A stretch of 64,000 nt of DNA. Source: JAOUEA01 sp038249195 (GTDB lineage: Bacteria; Actinomycetota; UBA4738; HRBIN12). The stretch spans positions 1 to 64,000 of the forward strand of contig JBBRWM010000002.1 of assembly GCA_038249195.1 (NCBI GenBank), written 5' to 3'. Shown here piece after piece: positions 21,196 through 30,700 of the stretch. Made by a program: the position numbers and the translations under genes. The notes beneath the pieces were generated by a model, which was given only the letters and a program-made list of their open reading frames with translations, did no database searches and was not told the DNA's origin. Position 1 is the first letter of the stretch; the number at the start of each line of letters is the position of its first letter.

Positions 21196-23577
21196 GTGCC
21201 GATCGTGGTGGCCCTGGCTTCGCTGACCGCGTTCGGCATGGTCCCCGGGCTCTCCTTGTCCTCAGCGCTCGCGGCCGGCCTCTGCGCCACCCCGGGCGGC
21301 TCCGGCGCCGGCGGCACGCTCGCGGGCATCGTGAACACCTACTACCCGGGCGTCGGAACCGCGGCCGCGGGGGCGAACAGCATCGACGTCGGCGCCCCGG
21401 CGGGCGGGGCCGGGCCGATCGCGCAGGGGGACCTCCTGCTGGTGATCCAGATGCAGGACGCCGACTTCGATGCCACCAACTCGAACTCCTACGGACACGG
21501 AGGCGCCCCCGCGACGCCCGCTTCCGGATACACGGACCTGGGATCGACCGGTCTGTACGAATACGCGCGCGCGAGCTCGGCCGTGGTTGCGGGGACCGTG
21601 ACGATCGAGGGCCTCGGCTCGGGGGGCGGGCTGATCAACAGCTATCGATCCGCTGCGGCGACGGCGACCGCCGGACAGCGCACCTTCCAGGTCGTCCGGG
21701 TGCCGCAGTACACCACCGCCACGACCGCTCCGGCCCTCACCGCGCTCGCCTGGAACGGGTCGGTGGGCGGGGTCCTGGCATTGGACGCGAGCGGCGCCCT
21801 CACCCTCGGTGGCGTGGTGAGCGTGGACGGCCTCGGGTTCCGCGGCGCCCCCGGCCTCCAGCGCGGAGGCGCCCCGGGCTTCTCGAACACCGACGTGGCG
21901 GTGAGCGCCACCGCGAACGTGGACGGCAACAAGGGCGAGGGGATCGGCGGGACGCCGGTGGGGACCGTGGCCGGGAACGGGTATCCGGGTGGCGACGCGG
22001 CCCGCGGCGCACCGGGGAACGCGGGCGGCGGCGGCACCGACGGGAACCCGAACGCCAACGACCAGAACACGGGCGGGGGCGGGGGCGGCAACGGCGGCGC
22101 GGGCGGCCAGGGTGGGAACGCGTGGTCCTCCGGTCTGGCCACCGGCGGCTACGGGGGCGTGGGTCTGCCGGGGACGCCGCGCCGCGTGTTCCTGGGCGGG
22201 GGAGGCGGATCCGGCACCACGAACAACCACGCCTCGCCCCAGGCAGACGGGGCCGACGGCGGCGGCATCGTCCTCATCCGAGCGGGATCGATCGCGGGGA
22301 GCGGTTCGATCACCGCCAACGGCGCGGACGCCTACAACCAGACGTTGAACGACGGTGGAGGAGGCGGTGGCGCCGGCGGCACGATCATCATCACCGCTCC
22401 CGTCGCCTCGCTCGCGGGCGCGACCCTGAGCGCGGACGGCGGAAGGGGCGGGGATGCGTGGCCCAATCAGGCGGGGGCCGGCAACGCGCACGGCCCCGGT
22501 GGGGGAGGGGGCGGTGGCTGGATCCTCACGTCGGGTGCGCCGTCGTCCCTCAGCGTGGGCGGCGGCGGACACGGCACGACCACCACGGGCAACCTCCAGT
22601 TCGGTTCGTTCAACGGCGCCGTGGGGCAGACGGCAACAGCCACGCCCGGGGGGATCCCCGGCGTGAGCGGGGGAGCCGAGTGCGCCGACCTCGCCATGGC
22701 CAAGACGGGGCCCGCGACCGTGCGCGCGGGCGGGCGAATCGCCTACACGTTGTCAGTCACGAACCTCGGCCCGGCGTCCGCGCAGACCGTGTCCGTGGCC
22801 GATACCCTGCCGCCGGGGGCGACGTTCGTCTCGGCCTCGGGCCCGGGGTGGTCCTGCTCCCACGCCACGAACGTGTCCGTGACCTGCACGCGGCCCACCA
22901 TCGCCTCCGGGGCGGTGGCCCCTGGCATCACGGTGGTGGTCACTGCCCCGAAGCAGACCGCCTCGATCACGAACACGGCGGTCGTCTCCGCCGCCTCTGC
23001 CGACCCCGATCCCACCAACGACTCCGCATCGACTACGACGTCGGTGACGGCCTCGGCCGACCTCGCGATCGCTAAGACCGGACCCGCGACCGTGGAGGCG
23101 GGCGCCCGCGTCGTTTACACGCTGTCGGTGAGGAACCAAGGGCCATCGTCCGCGCAGACCGTGTCCGTGGTCGACACCCTCCCGCCGGGCGTGACGTTCG
23201 TCTCAGCCTCGGGTGCGGGATGGTCGTGTTCCCACGACACGAACGTCTCCGTCACGTGCAAGCGGCCGGTCATCGCCTCAGGGGCCTCAGCCCCCGCCAT
23301 CACGGTCGCGGTCACCGCCCCGAACCACGTCTCCTCCATCACGAACTCCGCGGTCGTGTCCTCGGCGACGTTCGACCCCACGCCGACCAACGGCACCGAC
23401 TCCTGGAAGACCTCGGTCGTGGCGCCGGCGTCCGGAGGCGGAGGCATGGCCGGGACCGGCGCGGATCTCGGCGGCATGTTGCGGCTGGAGCTCGCCCTCA
23501 TCGTCCTGGGGGGCTCGCTCCTCGTCGCCGGCCGCCGATCGATCCGGTCCCGCGGCCGCCACGTCCACACGCGCTGA
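21196..23577 (+). CDS. Large Gly-rich surface protein with two DUF11 repeats
   Basis: This 793-residue protein starts at GTG with no clear ribosome binding site; the true start may lie slightly upstream because the frame is open and Arg-rich. A signal peptide (VALASLTAFGMVPGLSLSSA) is followed by an N-terminal domain to about residue 230. A glycine-rich segment (about 240-490, with runs such as GGGGGGNGGAGGQGG) comes next. Then there are two adjacent DUF11 domains of about 124 residues (ADLAMAKTGPATVRAGGRIA..., ADLAIAKTGPATVEAGARVV...), each with one disulfide-capable Cys pair. A C-terminal membrane helix (LRLELALIVLGGSLLVAG) with basic tail anchors it. Such proteins form cell-surface stalks or adhesins. 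It has no LPxTG sorting motif, only the hydrophobic anchor. Confidence 0.8.
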   Translation: MPIVVALASLTAFGMVPGLSLSSALAAGLCATPGGSGAGGTLAGIVNTYYPGVGTAAAGANSIDVGAPAGGAGPIAQGDLLLVIQMQDADFDATNSNSYGHGGAPATPASGYTDLGSTGLYEYARASSAVVAGTVTIEGLGSGGGLINSYRSAAATATAGQRTFQVVRVPQYTTATTAPALTALAWNGSVGGVLALDASGALTLGGVVSVDGLGFRGAPGLQRGGAPGFSNTDVAVSATANVDGNKGEGIGGTPVGTVAGNGYPGGDAARGAPGNAGGGGTDGNPNANDQNTGGGGGGNGGAGGQGGNAWSSGLATGGYGGVGLPGTPRRVFLGGGGGSGTTNNHASPQADGADGGGIVLIRAGSIAGSGSITANGADAYNQTLNDGGGGGGAGGTIIITAPVASLAGATLSADGGRGGDAWPNQAGAGNAHGPGGGGGGGWILTSGAPSSLSVGGGGHGTTTTGNLQFGSFNGAVGQTATATPGGIPGVSGGAECADLAMAKTGPATVRAGGRIAYTLSVTNLGPASAQTVSVADTLPPGATFVSASGPGWSCSHATNVSVTCTRPTIASGAVAPGITVVVTAPKQTASITNTAVVSAASADPDPTNDSASTTTSVTASADLAIAKTGPATVEAGARVVYTLSVRNQGPSSAQTVSVVDTLPPGVTFVSASGAGWSCSHDTNVSVTCKRPVIASGASAPAITVAVTAPNHVSSITNSAVVSSATFDPTPTNGTDSWKTSVVAPASGGGGMAGTGADLGGMLRLELALIVLGGSLLVAGRRSIRSRGRHVHTR
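22684..23427 (+). repeat. Tandem duplication encoding two DUF11 domains
   Basis: Units of 372 bases start at 22684 (GCCGACCTCGCC) and 23056 (GCCGACCTCGCG) and remain alike at DNA level, with shared stretches such as GCGCAGACCGTGTCCGTGG. They encode successive domains of the surface protein and arose by in-frame duplication. Confidence 0.8.
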
Positions 23578-23633
23578 GATCCGCGCGGGATGCGTCTTGA
23601 CCTGCGAAGAAGCTCTCGGTTAGCTTCCGCGAC

Positions 23634-24793
23634 ATGACCAAACTGCGCAGGGCGCTGGCGATGGTGACGGTGGCATCCGTCGCCGTGCTCGGTTGGGCGC
23701 CGGGCCCGCCCGCATCCGCCCAGGTCGCATCCGCCGCGCCCGCGGACGCGTTGGGCGCGGCGCTGCGCCACCTCGTCCACCGCTCCGACGGACCCCCGGG
23801 GGCCATCGCGATCGTGCAGCGCGGGAACCGGCGCTCGGTGTTCCGCGCGGGCGTGTCCGACGTGGCATCGGGAGCCCCGATGCGCCCGGACCTGCACATG
23901 CGCATCGCGAGCACGGCCAAGGCCTACAGCGGCGGGATCGCGCTCTCGTTGGTCGACCGGGGCGTGATGGCTCTGAACGAGACGGTCGGCGACCTGCTCC
24001 CGTGGGCGCCGGCGGACTGGCAGCGCGTGACGCTCGCTCAAGCGCTGCACCACACGAGCGGTCTCCCGGACTTCTCGGCCGATACCGACTTCCTGGACTA
24101 CCTGCTTGCGAACCTGCAGGTGGCGCCGCCGCCACGCAAGCTCTTGAGCTTCGTGAAGGATCAAGATCTCGAGTTCGACCCCGGCTCCGCGTATCGATAC
24201 TCCAACTCCGACAACGTCGTGGTGGGCCTCATGGTGAAGGCCGCCACGGGCGATGCCTACTCACGGGCGCTCGCCGACCAGGTGCTGCGCCCCCTGGGGC
24301 TGCACGACACGAGCCTGCCACGAGGCACCGAGATGCCGCTGCCCTTCATGCACGGCTATGACCGCGAGGACGACGGCACGACCGACGACGTGAGCGAGCT
24401 CGTCGCCGCAGGCTACGCGTGGGCATCGGGCGGCGTGGTGTCCACGCCCGCGGATCAGAACCGCTTCATCCGCGGGTACGTGGGGCGACGTCTGTTCGGC
24501 GCGGCGACCCAGCGCGCTCAGTTCGACTTCGTCGACGGGGGTTCGGAGCCCCCCGGTCCCGGTCGCAACGCGGCGGGCCTCGCGATCTTCCGTTACCGGA
24601 CCGGCTGCGGAACCATGTTCGGCCACACGGGGAACACGCTGGGCTACACGCAGTTCATCGCGGCCTCGCGGGACGGGCGGCGCTCGGTGGTCGTGTCGAT
24701 CAACCGTCAGACCTCGCCCAGGCAAGCGCCCGAGGTCTTCCTGAGCTCCGCAACGTGTTCCGGCTCGCCGTGTGCACGGCGCTCGGCGGCTAG
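23634..24793 (+). CDS. Serine hydrolase (class C beta-lactamase/DD-peptidase family), late frameshift
   Basis: A signal peptide (RALAMVTVASVAVLGWAP) is followed by a serine beta-lactamase-like domain. The SxxK motif is STAK in MRIASTAKAYSG, the YxN motif is YSNSDN, and the third motif is HTGNT. Exported DD-peptidase or esterase activity is expected. After SINRQTSPRQAPEVF, near 24740-24746, the frame slips. The natural C-terminus ELRNVFRLAVCTALGG is intact in the next frame and stops at 24793, whereas the uncorrected frame runs on to 24968. A one-base indel explains it and may be a sequencing error. The core motifs all precede it, so the enzyme could still be active. Confidence 0.8.
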
Positions 24794-24939
24794 GCCTTCG
24801 CTCCGGTGCTCGGCCGGCGGCGGGTTCGGGCCCGCAACACGGTGGCACGACGCGCGGGGGATGGCGGCTCATCGGCACCGGTCGCATCGTACTCCGATCC
24901 CTCCGAGGGGCACCGGCGGTGCCCCTGACCGCTCCCCGC

Positions 24940-25575
24940 TCAGGTCCGCGGAAGCTGCATCACCGTGACGGCGGAGTAGATGAGCAGGAGGAGGCCGATA
25001 CTGTTCGCCGCGATCCGAACGCCTCGCACCTTGAAGCGCTGCGCGATCGCCACGAAGAACAGCACCGAGGCGAACAGCACCGTGGCGCGGATGTAGCGGT
25101 TCGCCGTCTCTCGCGCATCGGTGCCGCTCGTGAAATCGGCCGAGGCCTGCGCGTTCAGCCGCTTGGCCAGCTCGTACTGCGGGTTCCGATAGGAGGGCAT
25201 GGCGGCCGGGCCGGGACGAGCATCCGCGTTGTGGAACGGATCGGCCGCGAGCCAGTCGTCGAACGCCGTCGCATACTCCGGTGTGAAGCGCCGCACGAGC
25301 TGGCGTTCCAGCCCCTCGTCGCCCGTGTGATGGGCCTCGAGCCATGAGGTGAACATGCCCGCGTCCGCCACGAGCTCCTGCCCGCCCAGCGTCGAGGCCG
25401 CGTCGGCTGCGAACCGGTCCGAGGAGGCCTGGGCGTAGAGGATCGCCTGCTGGCCCCCCCACTTCGTCGCTTGGTACCCGCTCCAGGCGGTCGCGACCGC
25501 CACCACGGCGAGCACGATCACTTCCACGACCTCGAGCGCTCTGGGCGAGAGGCGTTCTTCGCCGGCCTCCGTCAT
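24940..25575 (-). CDS. Membrane protein, 211 aa (DUF4337-like)
   Basis: ATG 25575 overlaps the stop of the upstream gene (ATGA), so the two are translated together. One N-terminal helix (VVEVIVLAVVAVATAWSGYQ) is followed by ATKWGGQQAILYAQASSDRF, a central soluble part of about 110 residues, and two helices at the end (TVLFASVLFFVAIAQRF, GLLLLIYSAVTVM). The start resembles DUF4337-type proteins. Function unknown; probably forms a complex with the partner encoded upstream. Confidence 0.65.
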   Translation of the reverse strand: MTEAGEERLSPRALEVVEVIVLAVVAVATAWSGYQATKWGGQQAILYAQASSDRFAADAASTLGGQELVADAGMFTSWLEAHHTGDEGLERQLVRRFTPEYATAFDDWLAADPFHNADARPGPAAMPSYRNPQYELAKRLNAQASADFTSGTDARETANRYIRATVLFASVLFFVAIAQRFKVRGVRIAANSIGLLLLIYSAVTVMQLPRT

Positions 25576-26249
25576 CCAGGCAGCACGTTGATGGCCCGGG
25601 CGATCACGAGGATCGCGGTCACCAACGCGATCACCGATTGGCCCATCATCGTCATCTTCGCCCAGGTCCGCACCGGAAGGGAGTCGGTGGGGCTGAAGGC
25701 GGTGCAGTTCGTGAAGGAGAGGTAGAGGTAGTCGGGGTACTGAGGGGTCCATCCTTGCGGCGCGAGTTCGGGTGTGGCGTTCTCCGGGAACGCGAAGCTC
25801 GCGGCGGAACCCGGATCGACGGCGCGCCCCAGCGGTCCGCCGCGGTCCAAGAACCAGTACCAGAGGCTGAAGACGATCACGTTGGTGATCCACAGGGCGG
25901 CCCCTCGACCCAGCAGCGCGCTCGCCGGCACGTGATACCTCGTGCGGAAGATGTCCAGGATGAGGACCGTCAGGCTGCCGATGAGGCCGATGGTCATCAC
26001 CACGAGCAGCCCGATCGTGAGCCATCGGACCGCCCTCGCCGGTTCATCGATGCGCCCAGGGTCACGCACGATGAGGACGACGAGCAGGAGGAGCTCGAGG
26101 ATCGGGTAGATCCACCAGCCCGGCACTCGCCCGGCATGGGGCGTGATCACCTGCAATGCGATCGCGACGAGCACGGCGACGGACATCGGCCATCGAGGCT
26201 CGCCCCTGAACGTCGACTGTCCCCGGCCGTCCACGGCCTCTTGATCCAT
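25572..26249 (-). CDS. Membrane protein with ion-channel-like pore segment
   Basis: GGAG precedes ATG 26249. The protein of 225 residues has about six helices. The segment DYLYLSFTNCTAFSPTDSLP, followed by VRTWAKMTMMGQSVIALVTA, resembles the pore loop and last helix of small bacterial channel-like proteins (SFTNATAFSPTD.PL). The selectivity sequence is not a classical TVGYG, so ion specificity is unknown. The ATGA overlap with the downstream gene indicates a two-gene unit. Confidence 0.6.
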   Translation of the reverse strand: MDQEAVDGRGQSTFRGEPRWPMSVAVLVAIALQVITPHAGRVPGWWIYPILELLLLVVLIVRDPGRIDEPARAVRWLTIGLLVVMTIGLIGSLTVLILDIFRTRYHVPASALLGRGAALWITNVIVFSLWYWFLDRGGPLGRAVDPGSAASFAFPENATPELAPQGWTPQYPDYLYLSFTNCTAFSPTDSLPVRTWAKMTMMGQSVIALVTAILVIARAINVLPG

Positions 26250-26439
26250 CCGAACGCTCCGTTCCGTGAGGGTCGGCGGCAGTCTAATCGAGCTTCGGAC
26301 GGAGATTCGGCCGCGACGTGTGTGGCTATCTCCATTCGAACCTCGGCCGTCCGGGCCCACCTATCGTTCGAGAATCGACGACTCGTCCAGGGGAACGCGG
26401 TCGGCCCGGCGACCGTGTTAGGTCGGGAGCTTGCGGTGA

Positions 26440-26823
26440 ATGGGTCCTCGATCAACGTGCGTTCCGCGCTCGGCGAGTACCGCGGACTCGAGATGGGTAC
26501 CGCTGGCGATGGGGTTTCTACGCAGCGTTCGAAGGACCGGGCCCGCGCCGTCGGCTGCGCACGTTCCGACATCCGCTCCGTCCACGAGCGGGCATCGAGG
26601 TCAGAGCCGGCGTGCATACAGGTGAATGCGAGGTGATCGACGGCAAGGTACGGAGGGGTCGCGGCCGCCGCCGGCGCCAGGGTCGCGGCCGCGTCGGCCC
26701 CCGAGGAGATCCTGGCTTCCCAGACCGTCAAGGATCTCGTGGCCGGCTCGGGCCTCCAGTTTGCGGATGCAGGAGAGCACGAGTTGAAGGGCCTGCCCGA
26801 GCGGTGGGTCGGGGCCGCGGGAG
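26440..26823 (+). pseudogene. Class III adenylate cyclase relic, several frameshifts
   Basis: Scattered over three frames are pieces of a cyclase catalytic domain. They are GLEMGTAGDGF, IEVRAGVHTGECEVIDGK, then VAAAAGARVAAASAPEEILA and SQTVKDLVAGSGLQFADAGE, ending HELKGLPERWVG. The order is correct, but at least two frame changes separate them and the N-terminus is missing. The metal-binding aspartates of the front half are not recovered. It ends eight bases before the CsbD-like micro-gene, in contact with that gene's ribosome binding site. Confidence 0.75.
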
Positions 26824-26830
26824 GTGCGGG

Positions 26831-26899
26831 ATGGCCGGAGCATCGAAGCAAGCCAAGGGCAAGGCCAACAAGGTGGCCGGGACCGTCAAGAAGATCTAG
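26831..26899 (+). CDS. CsbD-like micro-protein, 22 aa (copy 1)
   Basis: ATG 26831 follows GGGAGGTGCGGG. The peptide MAGASKQAKGKANKVAGTVK ends in KI. It is Lys/Ala/Gly-rich and resembles one repeat of CsbD-family stress proteins (KGKAKxxAGKV). A second copy with nearly the same first 40 bases, including the ribosome binding site, lies at 31373-31459, which argues for selection on the peptide. Function unknown; CsbD proteins are general stress proteins. Confidence 0.5.
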   Translation: MAGASKQAKGKANKVAGTVKKI

Positions 26900-26902
26900 G
26901 TC

Positions 26903-27355
26903 CTAGGCAACCCGTTCCGCCACCCACGCTCGGAGCCGCGGGAGGTGCTCGGCGTAGTGCTCAGTTCCTGCCTTGCGAATCCACGCATCGGCGTCGGCGT
27001 CGGCCTCATCCATCGAGCCCCATACCCGCAACATGCGGGTCCGCGCGGCGACCGCCTGTGCTCGCACCGTCGCGAACGACACGTCCTTCATCGCCCGATA
27101 GAACCGCTCGTTCATGTCATCGATATCGAGCTCGTCCGCCCGATAGGTCCCGAACGTCATGCGCTCGAGAACCACGCCGGCCTCCGCCAGCCAGCTCCCG
27201 AGATGCGCTACGAGGTCCTTCGCGGACCACCCCTCCTCGAAGTACCCCGGCGTCGCGAGCTCGGAGTGAGGCAGCGCGTCCACGAGGGCGTGGAGTTCGG
27301 TCCATGACCGCTCTTCTTCGTCCATGAGCAGGCGCTTCGCAGCCGGGTCGGACAT
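26903..27355 (-). CDS. DinB/maleylpyruvate isomerase-type four-helix protein
   Basis: This 150-residue protein starts at ATG 27355 with no visible ribosome binding site, possibly leaderless. MDEEERSWTELHALVDALPH and GYFEEGWSAKDLVAHLGSWL are typical of DinB/mycothiol-dependent isomerase N-terminal domains. The metal-binding histidine would be in DLVAHLGSW, with further candidates in GTEHYAEHLPRL near the end. Members catalyse thiol-dependent transferase reactions; the substrate is unknown. Confidence 0.8.
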   Translation of the reverse strand: MSDPAAKRLLMDEEERSWTELHALVDALPHSELATPGYFEEGWSAKDLVAHLGSWLAEAGVVLERMTFGTYRADELDIDDMNERFYRAMKDVSFATVRAQAVAARTRMLRVWGSMDEADADADAWIRKAGTEHYAEHLPRLRAWVAERVA

Positions 27356-27784
27356 ATGGACAGTATGGCGAGCCCGACGGGGGAGCGCCGATCCGCCGGG
27401 AAGGCCTCCGTCTCGGCGGGATCCGCGCGTCGACGAGGCCGCCCGCCGGCGGTCCGCGCCCGTCGCGAGCGCCCGGTTGACCGCGGGCGAGGCCCCCCTC
27501 GGGCCCATGGACAGCGCGGCCCCTTCTCCAACGCCTTCGTGATGATCGGCGTGGGCTCGATGGCGTTGGGTGCGCTCTGGACGCTCGGAACGTTCCTGTC
27601 GGCCCTGTGGACGACCGCGCGGGCGCAGGAGTTCCGTTCCTCCTGGCGGACGCGCAGCGGGTAGGGGAAGTCGTTCCTGCGCGGCCCGCTGCTCCCCGAC
27701 GTCGTCGAGACAGTGGATGGGCGGCGCCATCGAGGCCGGGACGAGGCCGCGCGGTCGCGGTGTGCTTCAGGGTAGGTTTGCCCG
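27356..27784. other. Stretch without a supported gene
   Basis: Open frames exist on both strands but have arginine/proline-rich composition typical of non-coding frames in high-GC DNA. One hydrophobic run on the plus strand (FVMIGVGSMALGALWTLGTF) is noticeable but lacks a convincing start. I see no RNA gene or repeat. Confidence 0.3.
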
Positions 27785-30700
27785 ATGAGGACCTGCCGGA
27801 CGTGCGGGCGTGAGGCCCCTGAGGACTTCGCTTTCTGCCCCGACTGCGGATCGTCGCTCGCCCCGGAGGCACCCACCGGCGCGCGCCGGTCGGTGACGAT
27901 TCTGTTCAGCGACATCGTGGGATCGACGGCGCTCGGCGAGCGCCTCGACCCCGAACGGCTTCAGGCGGTGCTCGCCCGGTATTTCGACGCGATGCGACAG
28001 GTGATCCAGGGACACGGCGGCACCATCGAGAAGTTCATCGGAGACGCGGTGATGGCGGTGTTCGGCGTGCCGCACGTCCGCGAGGACGACGCCCTACGCG
28101 CGGTTCGCGCCGCGGCCGACATGCGTGATGCGTTGAACGATCTGAACGCCGAACTGCTCGAGACGCAGGGGATCGAGATCCAGGTGCGCACGGGGGTGAA
28201 CACCGGCGAGGTCGTGGTCACCGACGTGGGAGCCGAGGGAACCCTCGCCGCGGGTGACGCGGTGAACATCGCCGCGCGCTTCGAGCAGGCCGCGGGCGCG
28301 GGGGAGATCCTGATCGGCGAGGCGACCTTTCGATTGGTCCGTGACGCGATCCTGGGGGAGCCGATCGACCCGTTGGTCGTGAAGGGCAAGGCGGAACCCC
28401 TGGTCGCCTATCGGGTCGTGAAGGTCGACCCACACGCCGCCGGGTTCTCGCGCCGGCTGGACGCTCCGATGGTGGGCCGCGAACGCGAGCTACAGATGCT
28501 GCTCGGAGCATTCGATCGCACGTTCACGGATCAGGCCTGCCATCTGTTCACGGTGCTCGGCGTGGGAGGCGTGGGCAAGTCCCGCCTGCTCGATGCCTTC
28601 GTGTCCGCCCTGGGCGACCGAGCCACCGTGTTGCGGGGCCGCTGCCTTCCCTACGGTGAGGGCATCACCTTCCTCCCCATCGAGGAAGCCGTGCGGCAAG
28701 CCGCGATGCTCACGGGACTGGAGGAACCGGGCGAGGCCCGCGAACGCATCGCCGCGTTGGTTGGCGCCGACGAGCACGCGGAGAGGATCGTGGCGCAGGT
28801 GGCACAGATCGTCGGCGTCGCGGGGGGCGAGGCCACGCCGGAGGAAACGCTCTGGGCGATCCGCAAGCTCCTGGAGGGAATGGCCCGCGAGCGCCCGGTC
28901 GTGTTCCTGCTCGATGACGTGCAGTGGGCCGAGCCGATGATGCTGGAGCTGATCGAGCACGTGGCCGACTGGTCGGTCGACGCGCCGATCCTGCTGGCGT
29001 GCATGGCCCGGCCCGAGCTCCTCGACTCGCGACCCGATTGGGGTGGGGGCAAGCTCAACGCGACATCCATCTCGCTCGAGCCGCTGACCGTCGAGGAATG
29101 CGGGATCCTGGTGGCGAACCTGCTGGCGATGAAAGAGATCGCGCCCGAGGTGCGTGAGCGCGTGGCCCAGGCCTCCGAGGGGCATCCGCTCTTCGCCGAG
29201 GAGCTGCTCGGGATGCTGGTCGATGAGGGCCGCCTCTCGCTCGTGGATGACGTCTGGGTTCCCACCGGCGATCTGGGCACGTTCGCCGTGCCCCCGACCA
29301 CCTCCGCGTTGCTCGCGGCCAGGCTCGACGGGCTCGCGCCGGCGCACCGCGCGCTGCTGGAGCGCGCCAGCGTGATCGGGCAGGTGTTCTATCGGGTGGC
29401 GCTGGCAGAGCTCGCCGACGACCCCGACCTGGATGCACATCTCGCGGCGCTGATGCGCAGACAGTTCGTGCGACCGGATCGATCCGACCTGGTGGGGGCC
29501 GAGGCCCTCGCCTTCCGGCATCTGCTGATCAGGGATGTGGCCTACGAAGGCCTTACCAAGTCCGTGCGGGCGGAGCTCCACCAGCGTTTCGCCGATTGGC
29601 TGGAACGGCAGGCACCCGACGAGGGGGAGCTGATCGGCTACCACCTGGAGCGCAGCGTTCGCTACTTCGAAGAGCTCGGTTCGGGCGACGGCCGCACCGC
29701 CGAGATTGCCGATCGTGCGGCCAAGCACCTGGTGGATGCCGGCCAGCAGGCATTCGTGCGTGGCGACATGCCGGCCACCACGAATCTGCTCTCCCGTGCG
29801 GCTTCGCTGATGCGACCGGAGGCTTCGGAGCTGGTGTCGTTGTACTCGGATCTCGCGCAGGCGCAAGCCGAGAGGGGGGAGCTCGACGACGCCTACGTCT
29901 CGGTCGAGCGCGCCGTCGGCGTGGCCCAGGCGAGGCGGAACGACGTTGCGGCTGCGCGGGCGCGGACCCACGGCAACCTGCTCTTCCTGTGGGGGCACCG
30001 CTCTCCGGACGAGGTACGTACGATCGAGGGAGAAGCCCGGGCGAGCCTGCCCCTGTTCGAGGCAGCGGACGATCCGGCCGGGGCCGCGTTCGCGTGGGCC
30101 AACATCGGCACCGTGCTCTGGTCCCGATGTAGGGCCGGCGAGGCCCGGGCCGCGTGGCGGAAGGCCGTGGATGGGTTCGAGTTCGCCGGGGATCGGTGGC
30201 TGGCGGGCGAGTACCTCGGGTGGTTGTCGTCGGTCTACGCGTGGGGTCCCACGCCGTGCGACCAGGCGCTGCGCGGTCTGGAGATGCTCGCCGTGGAGGC
30301 GCGGGGAGCCCCCGGGGCCGAGATTGGCGTCTCGGCCTCCATCGCAACCGTGCAGATGATGCTCGGGGACCTCGACGGCGCCCGACGCCTCTTCGAAGCT
30401 CACGACATGCGGATGCTCGAGCTCGGTCTCCACTTGCCCTTGGCCCACCATTCGCAACACCTCGGTCTGCTCGAGCTCCTGTCGGGCAACCACGAGGAGT
30501 CCGAGCAGATCCTCGGCGCCGGGGCGCGGAGGCTGGAAGAGATGGGATCGGACGCGGTGGGCATCATCGCGGCCTTCCACGCGCAGTCGCTCTACGCGCT
30601 CGGCCGCTACGAGGAGGCCGACGAAGAAGCACAGAAGTCGATGCGGGCGAGCCGTGACGCCGGGTCCGAGACGACGATCGCTCTGGGGGTACGGGCCATG

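Noticed and set aside
22000..22600. GC-rich repeats in the surface protein gene as a possible CRISPR-like or regulatory array
   Set aside because: They are glycine codon runs in the Gly-rich segment, without regular spacers.
23107..23122. TTTACAC inside the surface protein gene as a further operator copy
   Set aside because: It lies within a coding repeat, lacks the second arm and is explained by codon choice (VYTL).
28490..30580. A 696-aa open frame on the reverse strand of the cyclase gene
   Set aside because: It mirrors codon structure of the sense gene; no recognisable motif or ribosome binding site.
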